Translations under genes and position numbers: made by a program | From: Dictyobacter kobayashii | GTDB taxonomy: Bacteria > Chloroflexota > Ktedonobacteria > Ktedonobacterales > Ktedonobacteraceae | Direction of reading: 5' to 3' | Assembly: GCF_003967555.1 (NCBI RefSeq) | Contig: NZ_BIFS01000001.1 | Coordinates: 372,001 to 436,000, forward strand | Length of the DNA stretch: 64,000 nucleotides | Notes under the pieces: generated by a model | What the model was told of the DNA's origin: nothing | Database searches by the model: none | Seen by the model: the letters and a program-made list of their open reading frames with translations, nothing else | Shown here: one piece after another, positions 48,249-56,451 of the stretch | How the letters are laid out: every line of letters begins with the position of its first letter | Numbering within the stretch: position 1 is the stretch's first letter

Positions 48249-49121
48249 TCAATTATCGGATAATTCTCTTTTGGAGCGGGCAGACGGATCTAGCTTGATT
48301 ACTGGCATTTGAATCTCAATTACGACTTCTTCCTCTTCCTCCGATTTGGGGAGTTGCATGAGGAGCTCTCGCCCCAAACCGTTGATCTGCCAGCCATGTT
48401 GCTCAATCCAGGTGCCCAGCGCGCCATAACTGCGATGGACCTCACTGATCCGTCCGGCGTGCGCCAGCGTAGCCAGCGTCTCAATAGCGGGCAATGTGTG
48501 CTGGGTCAGCACGCGCTCCTCGGAGAGCCTGACCGACTGCGGTGCTTTCCCGGTGAGGAGATAGCCAACTTCCAGGTCAAGCGCTTCGGGATCAAATATC
48601 GGAGAATGGGTCACAATGGCGATATTACCGAGGCTACCATGTCCCACCTTCGCCGGCACTACCGTTGCGATTTTGCGAACGAGACGGCGTCTCACGCCCA
48701 GACCAGACAGCACTTCGCGCAGCGCAAGAAATTGCTGTGCCGGAACGGCTTTCAGGACCACGTCTGGCTCCTGGATCTGCCCATACGTGTCGATCTGTTG
48801 CAATCGTGACTCTACCACGCGCAGCCGCGTCATTTCTTCCTGAACCGTTTGCTCGATCTGGGCCTTGCGCAAGGCCAGCATCCCTCGCATCTCGTCGATG
48901 GAGGTATTTTGATCCACCAGCCGGGCGATCTGTTCCAGCGATAAGCCCAGTTCTTTCAAGACCAGGATGTGATTGAGCCGGGGCAGTTGCTGCGCGCTAT
49001 AGAAACGATAGCCCGATTCCGGATCGGTGGCCTCAGGGCTGAGCAGGCCGATCTCATCGTAATAACGCAGCAGACGGCCTGAAACCTGGGCTATTTTGGA
49101 AAATTCGCCGATGCGAAACAT
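48249..49121 (-). CDS. MerR family transcriptional regulator with GyrI-like effector domain
   Basis: The N-terminus is a MerR winged helix (FRIGEFSKIAQVSGRLLRYYDEIGLLSPE, shown by IAQVSGRLLRYYDEIGL) followed by a dimerisation helix (residues about 75-120) and a GyrI-like small-molecule binding domain (residues about 125-275, ending VVIEIQMPV). It resembles BltR/BmrR-type activators of 290 residues. Two near-identical 19-bp-spacer operators, at its own promoter and at that of the downstream carbonic anhydrase gene, indicate autoregulation plus control of that gene. The effector is unknown. Confidence 0.9.
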   Translation of the reverse strand: MFRIGEFSKIAQVSGRLLRYYDEIGLLSPEATDPESGYRFYSAQQLPRLNHILVLKELGLSLEQIARLVDQNTSIDEMRGMLALRKAQIEQTVQEEMTRLRVVESRLQQIDTYGQIQEPDVVLKAVPAQQFLALREVLSGLGVRRRLVRKIATVVPAKVGHGSLGNIAIVTHSPIFDPEALDLEVGYLLTGKAPQSVRLSEERVLTQHTLPAIETLATLAHAGRISEVHRSYGALGTWIEQHGWQINGLGRELLMQLPKSEEEEEVVIEIQMPVIKLDPSARSKRELSDN

Positions 49122-49164
49122 ATATGTCGCTCCTTATCTAGCTCTTTTGTGCTCTCTGTAAGCA

Positions 49165-49195
49165 GTGTACCGTTTGACGCTACGGCAATGTCAAG
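49165..49195 (-). promoter_or_regulatory. MerR-type promoter/operator of the merR gene
   Basis: TTGACA (49190-49195) and TACACT (49165-49170) are 19 bp apart on the minus strand. The spacer TTGCCGTAGCGTCAAACGG keeps most of the dyad found at 48200-48230, and both sites continue GCTT after the -10 box. Confidence 0.8.
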
Positions 49196-49284
49196 CGGGC
49201 ACCATCGTTCCCGAGTATTACAGGATGCTGTTACGGGCTATTTTATGCCCTATAGTCCAGTTAAAAAGCTGTTTTTAGGCACAA

Positions 49285-49315
49285 AAAGAGGCATATCAAT
49301 AAAATATGCCTCTTT
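49285..49315 (-). terminator. Hairpin after the uracil permease gene
   Basis: AAAGAGGCATAT (49285-49296) pairs with ATATGCCTCTTT (49304-49315), 23 bp beyond the permease stop. Confidence 0.7.
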
Positions 49316-49337
49316 CTAGGAAGAACTAGCAACTCAT

Positions 49338-50715
49338 CTATCTTTGTTCTGCATCCACATGCTCCTCAGTGGAGTCCATCCCCACCGCTGCATCGGCAAA
49401 TACCGCCTCATCAGGTTGAGGATTACGCTCTCTCAAAATTTGGTAGAGGATGATAGCGGCAAAGGTTGCTAAACCAATGCCATCAATGGCAATAGTGCCA
49501 AACTGGACGGCAAGCCCGCCCGTCATGCCAGCGCCGATAATCAGGGCAACGCCAGCGGGGATGAGGTTGCTGCTCTTTGAAAAGTCCACCTTGTTCTCAA
49601 TCCAGATGCGCCCGCCGGTAACGGCAATAAGACCGAAGAGCACAATGGAAAGGCCCCGAACACCCCGCTAGGTATGGTGCTCACAATGGCCCCAAACTTC
49701 GGACAAAAACCGAACAGGATAGCAATACAGCTCGCAATCACAAAAATGAGCGTGGAATAGACGCGATTGACCGCCATTACGCCAATATTTTCAGCGTACG
49801 TCGTGACCCCCGTTCCACCAAAAAAACCCGCCAGGATCGTAGCTACAGAGTCACCCAGGAACGCACGACCCAGATATTTGTCCAGATTGTTCCCAGTCAT
49901 AGCCCCAACTGCCTTGATATGCCCGATATTTTCAGCCGCCAGAATGATAGCGACGGGAGTAATAATACTGATGGCATTTGTATGAAAGACGGGAGTCGTA
50001 AACTGCGGGAGCCCTATCCACGCCGCCTTACTGACCTGGGTAAAATCAATTTTCGGCCCGATACCAGCCAATCCCAGGAGGGCGTATACTCCATACCCCA
50101 CAATGCCGCCGAGAAGTATAGGCAGTCGGCGCAACAGGCCGGGGCATAGACGGAAACCAGGGCAACGGCAATAATGGTAACCAGCGCCATCCATGCATCA
50201 AAGGGCGTGCTGGCCGCCTGTTTGATGGCGGAAACCGAGAGATTCAAGCCTATGACCATGACAACCGTACCCGTGACAATTCCTGGCATAAGATAATTTA
50301 GCCAGCGATAGCCGACTATCAACACGACGATAGCGATGATGGCATACGCCACCCCGGCCGTAATAATACCACCCAGGGCCACCGAAATATTCGGGTTCGG
50401 CCCGTCCCGAGTTGATGACCCGTCGCAGTGGCGACCACGCCGAGGAAAGCAAAGCTCGAGCCGAGATAGCTGGGCACACGGCCCCCAACAAACAGGAAGA
50501 AGATAAGGGTACCAATACCGGAAAAGAGGATCGCTGTGTTAGGAGGAAACCCCATCAGGAGAGGGCAACAACGGTCGAGCCGAACATCGCCAGAACGTGC
50601 TGAACACCTAGCAACAAACTCGGCCCCCACGGCAGGCGTTCATCAGGAGCAACAACTCCACCGCTCGTATTAACCTTCCAGCGGGGAAGTAGCCAGATTT
50701 ATCACTCATTGTCAT
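49338..50715 (-). CDS. NCS2-family uracil/xanthine permease (five apparent single-base deletions)
   Basis: Restoring one base at each of five runs (near 50684, 50564, 50402, 50142 and 49655) gives about 460 residues: SLLLGVQHVLAMFGSTVVAP, FVGGRVPSYLGSSFAFLG, NPNISVALGGIITAG, and in the family signature region AENIGHIKAVGAMTG and FGGTGVTTYAENIGVMA. These are hallmarks of UraA/PyrP-type uracil transporters, which bring uracil in with a proton. All five breaks sit in G or C runs, so sequencing error is more likely than decay. The start is at 50715 (AAAGGA upstream). The long leader (50716-51100) holds a predicted attenuator. Confidence 0.85.
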
Positions 50716-50888
50716 TTCCTTTCTTGATCTATGTATAAGAGCATGGATTAAAACACTACCAGAGATTACAGGAGGGAGATAATTCTATCGAGGGCGGCGT
50801 CCGAGATATCCAAGCGGAATTTTTAAGATTTGGAACACCCATAAAACCATCCTCCTAGATTAAAATGATAATTGCAGAGCAAATGCGC

Positions 50889-50965
50889 AAAAAAAAACTC
50901 ATCCCTCAGAGGATGAGAAGTGAAAGACCATTGCCAAACCACCAATGACTGTCCTCCGTCTCCAT
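50889..50965 (-). terminator. Intrinsic terminator with overlapping small ORF in the permease leader
   Basis: On the minus strand CTCATCC-TCTGAG-GGATGAG is followed by nine T (50889-50897), 170 nt before the permease start. A 19-codon frame (METEDSHWWFGNGLSLLIL, ATG 50965) ends with TGA in the loop, but has no ribosome-binding site. A CCGTC/GACGG pair just upstream (about 50,950-50,990) could form an alternative hairpin. This looks like an attenuator. Confidence 0.65.
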
Positions 50966-51097
50966 CTTTTTTCGACGGACGGTGTAATAAGTTCGCTGGA
51001 ACTCAATACATACTTTGTTTGTCCAGCATGCAATAAACACGAAAATAGACAGTCCTTCCTGGTCGGTTTACAGCGGGAGATTAATTAAACTTGTGAA

Positions 51098-51126
51098 AGT
51101 ATACGTGCTCCTCAAAAAAAAGTCAA
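51098..51126 (-). promoter_or_regulatory. Promoter of the uracil permease transcript
   Basis: TTGACT (51121-51126) and TATACT (51098-51103) are 17 bp apart on the minus strand. The resulting leader is about 375 nt and contains no other gene. Confidence 0.8.
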
Positions 51127-51183
51127 GGCACATGTCCTGAGGGAATGGTCAATTTATCAATTCAATGCATAGATAAATTCAAT

Positions 51184-52389
51184 TTAAGCTAGAGGTAGTT
51201 CAATAAAAAAAGTGGTTTGATCAGCTGAGGATTCTACATGAATGTTGCCACCATGCCAGAACACAATATCTCGGCAAATAGCCAGTCCCAGGCCCCAACC
51301 ACGCTTATTGGTTACTTCTTCATCAGGTACGCGGTAGAAGGGTTCAAAAATGCTCGTCCACTGCGCCTCTGGGATAGGTGTGCCTATGTTGCTGACCTGT
51401 AGCTCGGCGTGTGTATCCTGCTTTTTGAGGTTGACATTGATCGGGCTGTCAGGCAAAGAGTATTTAATGGCATTACTGACCAGGTTGATCATGACCTGTG
51501 TCAGGCGCAGACTATCGCCACGGATCATAACACTCTCTTTTGGCATGTCCAGTTGGATCGTACGGCCAGAGGCTTCACGCTGCTCATCAATTAGAGATTG
51601 GCAGAGGTAGCAGAGATCACATTCAGCCATTTGCATACGCAGCTTACCAGCCATCATCATTTCTACGTCTGATAAATCTTCCAGCAATGTTTGCAAGCGC
51701 TGGGTCTGATCGTCGATTTTTTCAAGTGAGAAGCGTACCAGGGTTAGATCAGTATTCGACGTGGCCAGTCGATCACAACGACGCAACCCCAGTTGGGCCT
51801 GTCCATAAATGGTGGTTAAGGGCGTCTTTAATTCATGCGATGCCCGAGAGAAAAAAATATCTTTGAGTCGATGACTCTGGGTCAATTGCTGATTAGCTTG
51901 CTCTAATTCTTCGGCCCGTAAACGTAGAGCCCTGGCTTCACGTTGCGCCTGCCTGTGTTCTCGTTCTAACCATGCCGTGATCAATGTTACAGCAAGGGCC
52001 GCCACCAGGTATGGGAGCTCCAGCCACAGATCTTGCCAGGCCTGGAAAAATAGGAATCCAGCCGGTGGCACAAAAAAATAATCCAGGGCTAGAAAGCCAA
52101 GGATAATAGAGAAAATGGATGGTCCAATTCCCCACACCAGAGCAACCAGTACAGCAATCAGAAAGAATGGAGCACACAAAAAGTAGTAATGCCTGGCAAA
52201 GACGTTTTCAATCCAGGGAAGAGCCAGCCCGACGGCTACCAGAGGAATGCTAAGCAGATAACCGACAACAGGATGACGCCAACGTGGAAGATCCACAGCA
52301 TGCTTCGCAGTCATAGGTGGCTGTTGCAATGGGCTAATCAATAATGGAGGACTCTCAGGAGAATTGTGATAGATGAGCTCTTTTTTCAT
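51184..52389 (-). CDS. Sensor histidine kinase with KdpD-like (DUF4118) membrane domain
   Basis: The 401-residue protein has four hydrophobic helices between about residues 40 and 145 (DUF4118 pattern with LDYFFVPPAGFLFF), a short coiled coil, the phospho-acceptor box SHELKTPLTTIYGQAQ, the N box NLVSNAIKYSLPDSP and the G box GWGLGLAICRDIV. It autophosphorylates on His and passes phosphate to a response regulator not in the window. There is no PAS, HAMP or usp domain. The signal is unknown. It lies upstream of the permease promoter and is transcribed in the same direction. Confidence 0.92.
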   Translation of the reverse strand: MKKELIYHNSPESPPLLISPLQQPPMTAKHAVDLPRWRHPVVGYLLSIPLVAVGLALPWIENVFARHYYFLCAPFFLIAVLVALVWGIGPSIFSIILGFLALDYFFVPPAGFLFFQAWQDLWLELPYLVAALAVTLITAWLEREHRQAQREARALRLRAEELEQANQQLTQSHRLKDIFFSRASHELKTPLTTIYGQAQLGLRRCDRLATSNTDLTLVRFSLEKIDDQTQRLQTLLEDLSDVEMMMAGKLRMQMAECDLCYLCQSLIDEQREASGRTIQLDMPKESVMIRGDSLRLTQVMINLVSNAIKYSLPDSPINVNLKKQDTHAELQVSNIGTPIPEAQWTSIFEPFYRVPDEEVTNKRGWGLGLAICRDIVFWHGGNIHVESSADQTTFFIELPLA

Positions 52390-52602
52390 CCCAGAACCCC
52401 TTGCGCCGTTTTGCGCGCATTATAAAACCGCTGTTCCCAGCAATTATTTCTCTACAGACTATAGCAAATATACCCGGCAAATGCAAACTTTTATTTTCTG
52501 TTAAACGAAACATAACACAAATACTCTTTTACCCACAATACCAAAGTATGAGGTAAAAACATCCACTCTATAGAAGACGAGGGAGCATAGGGGTAGATAA
52601 AA

Positions 52603-52758
52603 TTATTGCACGCTCATATACCATTGCCTGACATAAGTAGCGGTACCGGTAATTGTTACTGCGATTGCTTCTGCTGACGCGCTAAGAACCACACCGGCGG
52701 GATTACCCTTCCCGTGGATAGATGAGAAGGCATCGTCATGATAGATTAGAACTTCCAT
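52603..52758 (-). pseudogene. PhzF-family mini-remnant: N-terminus joined in frame to C-terminus
   Basis: A 51-codon frame with a good ribosome-binding site (AAGGGAG) begins with the PhzF opening DAFSSIHGKGNPAGVVL and ends with the family's C-terminal strand VTITGTATYV. The roughly 230 residues normally between are absent and the join is in frame. It cannot form the two-lobed isomerase fold, so I treat it as a deletion remnant. No other gene is seen in 52390-52887 apart from the palindrome at 52797. Confidence 0.6.
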
Positions 52759-52796
52759 GCTACTAATCTCCCTTCCAGACTCCTGGACCTGAAGCG

Positions 52797-52854
52797 CTCA
52801 TGTGCAGTGTGGGGTGGAGAGGCGGCCGCCTCTCCACCCCACACTGCACATGAG
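52797..52854. repeat. Perfect 58-bp palindrome
   Basis: CTCATGTGCAGTGTGGGGTG... (52797-52825) meets its exact complement (52826-52854) with no loop. Its GTGTGGGGTGG/GGCGGCC composition resembles the central stem of the dispersed hairpin repeats, but the flanking blocks are missing. It lies just after the FKBP stop. Confidence 0.85.
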
Positions 52855-52887
52855 ACATGCTCAAAAGTAGCTTGTATAAGGCGTTAA

Positions 52888-53640
52888 TTAGTTAGTGGGC
52901 TGCGCATTTTGTTGTGGTGGCTGTGTAAAGGCGACAGCGGTCACATCAAAAATAAGGGTTGCATTAGCAGGAATAATTACCTTACCACTTTGATCTTTTT
53001 GGGCACTAGAACCATAGCCCAGGCTGGCAGGAATGATCAGGCGCCGGGACTCCCCGATCTTCATTCCATTCACGCCATCCTCCCAGCCTTTGATTACCTG
53101 TCCCTGTCCAAGAGTTACAGCAAAGGGTTGACCACCATGATCATAACTACTATCAAATTTCTTATTAGTGCCTTGAATCCAACCGGTGTACTCAAAAGCA
53201 ACTGTACTACCAGACTGAACAGTTCCACCATCGCCAGCTTTGATAATCTGATACTGTACTCCAGTAGCAGTTTTCTGCAATGGTGCAGTAACTTCGGGAG
53301 GGGTATCCAATCCCTTTGGATTAGCTTTAATTAAGGACTGGACATCGGCCGTGGCCTTGGCATTGGCTGCGTTGGCGGCCTGGGTAGATTGCGCCACAGC
53401 TGCGTTGGCGGTTGCGGTCGCATGCGTGTCTGCGAGGGCGGCTTGCTCACTACTCTGGCGTGCAGAGATGATGGCCCAGGTCAGGGCGGCAATCAAAATA
53501 AGCAGAGCCACAATGCCACTAAAAAGTAACTGTCTGCGGCGGGCGCGGCGCTGCTTGCGCAGTTCGCGCTCCCGCTGGCGCTGGCCAGGGCGACCTGAGC
53601 GCTCTACGGGAGAGTTTTGGTTTTTCGTCGTTTGGGTCAC
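52888..53640 (-). CDS. Membrane-anchored FKBP-type peptidyl-prolyl isomerase
   Basis: A basic cytoplasmic tail (RQRERELRKQRRARRRQ) precedes one membrane helix (LLFSGIVALLILIAALTWAI), an Ala-rich coiled-coil-like spacer (residues about 65-105), and an FKBP domain with VAFEYTGWIQGTNKKFDSS, GQGQVIKGWEDGVNGMKIGE and IIPASLGYGSS. Aromatic and Asp pocket residues are kept, so it should catalyse prolyl isomerisation of exported proteins. 250 residues, no frame break. It is apparently monocistronic and divergent from the methyltransferase pair. Confidence 0.93.
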   Translation of the reverse strand: MTQTTKNQNSPVERSGRPGQRQRERELRKQRRARRRQLLFSGIVALLILIAALTWAIISARQSSEQAALADTHATATANAAVAQSTQAANAANAKATADVQSLIKANPKGLDTPPEVTAPLQKTATGVQYQIIKAGDGGTVQSGSTVAFEYTGWIQGTNKKFDSSYDHGGQPFAVTLGQGQVIKGWEDGVNGMKIGESRRLIIPASLGYGSSAQKDQSGKVIIPANATLIFDVTAVAFTQPPQQNAQPTN

Positions 53641-53816
53641 GGAACAATCTTCTCCTCTGGATGATAGGCATAATCATAGCAGGTCGAGGTTACCATTAAT
53701 TTACTTATCTGACAAGGGGTAGCAGAAAAAAGAAGAAAGGCTCAATGCACGCTTCATCTTGACATTCTTGCTACAATAGACTCAGCTACAGTACTACTCG
53801 GATAAGGAGTATACAA

Positions 53817-56395
53817 GTGACCGAGTTGTCGTCTACTCACTATCCATTCCAAAGTTCGGAACAGCTGAACAAAAGATTCTACAATCAGTTTAAGTCTGAA
53901 CATGCTGCTGCGCTCAGACAACTTTCTGGCGCCTCCAATGAAATCGAAGGGCGCGCATACATCACCACCCTGCTACTTCGATTGATGGTCCTTTTTTTTC
54001 TTCAGGCACAAGGATTACTAGATAACGATCCACAATATCTCTGGCATCGCCTCCAATGTGCCCAGCAACGTTCAGGTCCCGACAACTTCTTTCGTGAGCA
54101 TCTCTTACCCCTTTTCACTACTTTGTATACAGGTCAGCCCACTACAGCACATCACAGCTCTGACTTTGGCCATTTACCACGAGTGGATATTCCGCTTTTT
54201 CAGCCAGAGGCGCTGGAATTGCGCTCGCCTCACCTCACTCTATTAGATGCCACTTTCTTTCGCCTTTTTAACTTTTTATATTCTTATCATGCAACTCGAT
54301 CACCAGTCCATGGCAACGGACGAAGTACTTCAGCCCTCAATCCTCGCCTATATCTTTGAACAACACAGCGATCAGAAACAAACGGGACCTATTATACGCA
54401 GGAGGATATCGCACTCTATATCACCAGCAATACAATCCTACCACGCTTATTTTCGCTGGTTGCAGAAGATCGACCGGAGGATCTGGGGAGCATGCACCTT
54501 GCTGGCAGTTGCTCAGCATGCAACCCGATCGCTACATTTCTGCGGCAATACAGACACAAAGCTATTTACCAGAAGAAAATGAGCGAGAGTATATGCAGCG
54601 CCAGCAGCGCTACCACATTCTTTTTAACAGGCTCCAGACTGGCTCGATCCATGATATTGTAGATCTTACCACCGATGCTCTAGATCTGCAACGTTTTGTG
54701 TTAGATGTCCTGTTAAGCAGCCAGGAGCTGGCTTTTCTCCAGCTTTTTCTGCAGCGACTCCAACAGCTGACGATCCTGGATCCTACCTGCGGTTCGGGGG
54801 CTTTTTTGCTGGCGGCCGTCAAGATTCTCCAACCACTCTATACATGTTGCCTGGAGCGCATAGATATACTTACAGCCGAACAAGCCTTGCAAGACAATCA
54901 AAACTCTTTGCGCCAGCAACAGGAAACAACAGGCACACAGGCACTTGTACAGCCTCCGGCTGAATTCACGTCCACACGCCATATAACAATTTTGCGCACT
55001 ATCCTGTCCTCTAATTTGTATGGGGTAGACCTCTTACCAGCCGCCTGCGAAATCTGCCAGTTACGCCTCTATCTGACTCTGTTAAGCGGGATTACAAATA
55101 GCGAAGATGTACCACTACTGAGCACACTTCCCCTCAATATTCGGGCGGGCAATGCTCTGGTAGGCGAAACGCTCAGTATGGCCGACCTGCCGGTGTTGGA
55201 TAAACAGCAGATTACACACTTACAGCAGCCGTTTCACTGGCAATATGAGTTTCCCCTGGTCTTCAGCCAGGGCGGCTTTGATGTAATCATTGGCAATCCA
55301 CCATACCTGGAACACAGCAAGATCAAGCAGGAGTATGCGATTCATGGCTATGAGGAAAAAAGCTGTGGCAACATCTATGCCGCCGTTATTGAGCGTTCCC
55401 TGGCCCTCTGCAAAGCGGGACAGAGTCAGCTAGGATTGATCGTACCCATCAGTCTATGCGGCGCACAGCGCTTTACCGCACTACGCCAGCTCCTACTTTC
55501 TAGCGGCGCCACCCTCTGGCTGGCCAACTTTGAAATCTTTCCCTGCCGCCTCTTTGAAGGTGCGTTTCAACGCCTTTCTATCCTGTTACTAAACCTGCAC
55601 AGCAATCAGCCGAAACATGAAAGTACATTATATGTAACACGCATCCATCGCTGGTATAGCGCCGAACGTCCCTACCTGTTTCCTTTGCTCTCATATACAC
55701 AGGTGCAGTCTATGCTCATGACTCCTCTGTACTTCCCCAAGCTGGCAACCGCACGACAGGAAAATTTGTTGGATCAGATACGCCATCATACGCGAGGAAT
55801 GAATATAGGAAGCGTTACTGGCGAACAGCATAGCAAGCACTTTATCTACTATCAAGAGGCCACCAATTACTGGACCAAAGCCGTGTGTCATATTCCTTTC
55901 TATAAAAAGAATGGTATTGTCATGACCCCTCCCCACGGCCGTGTGTTGTTCTTCGCCGATCGGCAAACAGCTCTGAGCATCATGGCACTACTCAATAGCT
56001 CTCTATTTTATGTCTGGTTTTCCACCTACTCTGATGGCTTTCATCTTTCTCACGCCCTGGTCAAAAGTTTCCCTTTATGCCAGGAATTACTGGCATCCAC
56101 TGAACTGGCAACTCTGGCAGAACGACTGGAAAATGATATTCAGCAACATGCCCGCTTGAGTACACGCAATACACAGCGTAAGAATAATGCCGGACACTTG
56201 ATTGAACTGGCTGAGTATTATATGCGCTTCTCTAAGCCGATTATGGATGAAATCGACCATTTGTTGGCTGCGCACTTTAATTTCACTCCCGAGGACCTGG
56301 ATTTTATCCTCTATTATGATGAAAAACATCGCATAGCGCGACACACAAAAAATGAGAAGCCAGGCACCAATATACCAGATATACTTTACAAATAA
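53817..56395 (+). CDS. Eco57I-type N6-adenine DNA methyltransferase, copy A (three apparent frameshifts)
   Basis: After restoring bases near 54288, 54387 and 54490 the protein is about 860 residues. An N-terminal helical domain (FKSEHAAALRQL, LLLRLMVLFFLQAQGLL) leads to TYYTQEDIALYITSNTILP, then SAM motif I DPTCGSGAFLLAAV, motif NLYGVDLL and catalytic GNPPYLEHSKIKQ. The C-terminal part (VWFSTYSDGFHLSH, YYMRFSKPIMDEIDHLL) resembles target-recognition segments of type IIG enzymes. It would methylate adenine in DNA. A GTG start follows AAGGAG. I see no PD-(D/E)XK nuclease motif, so a modification-only or partner-dependent role is possible. Confidence 0.85.
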
Positions 56396-56451
56396 GTTTT
56401 TAAACCGTATTATAGCCAGATATCATATCCAACATAGGACGGGGTAAAGCC

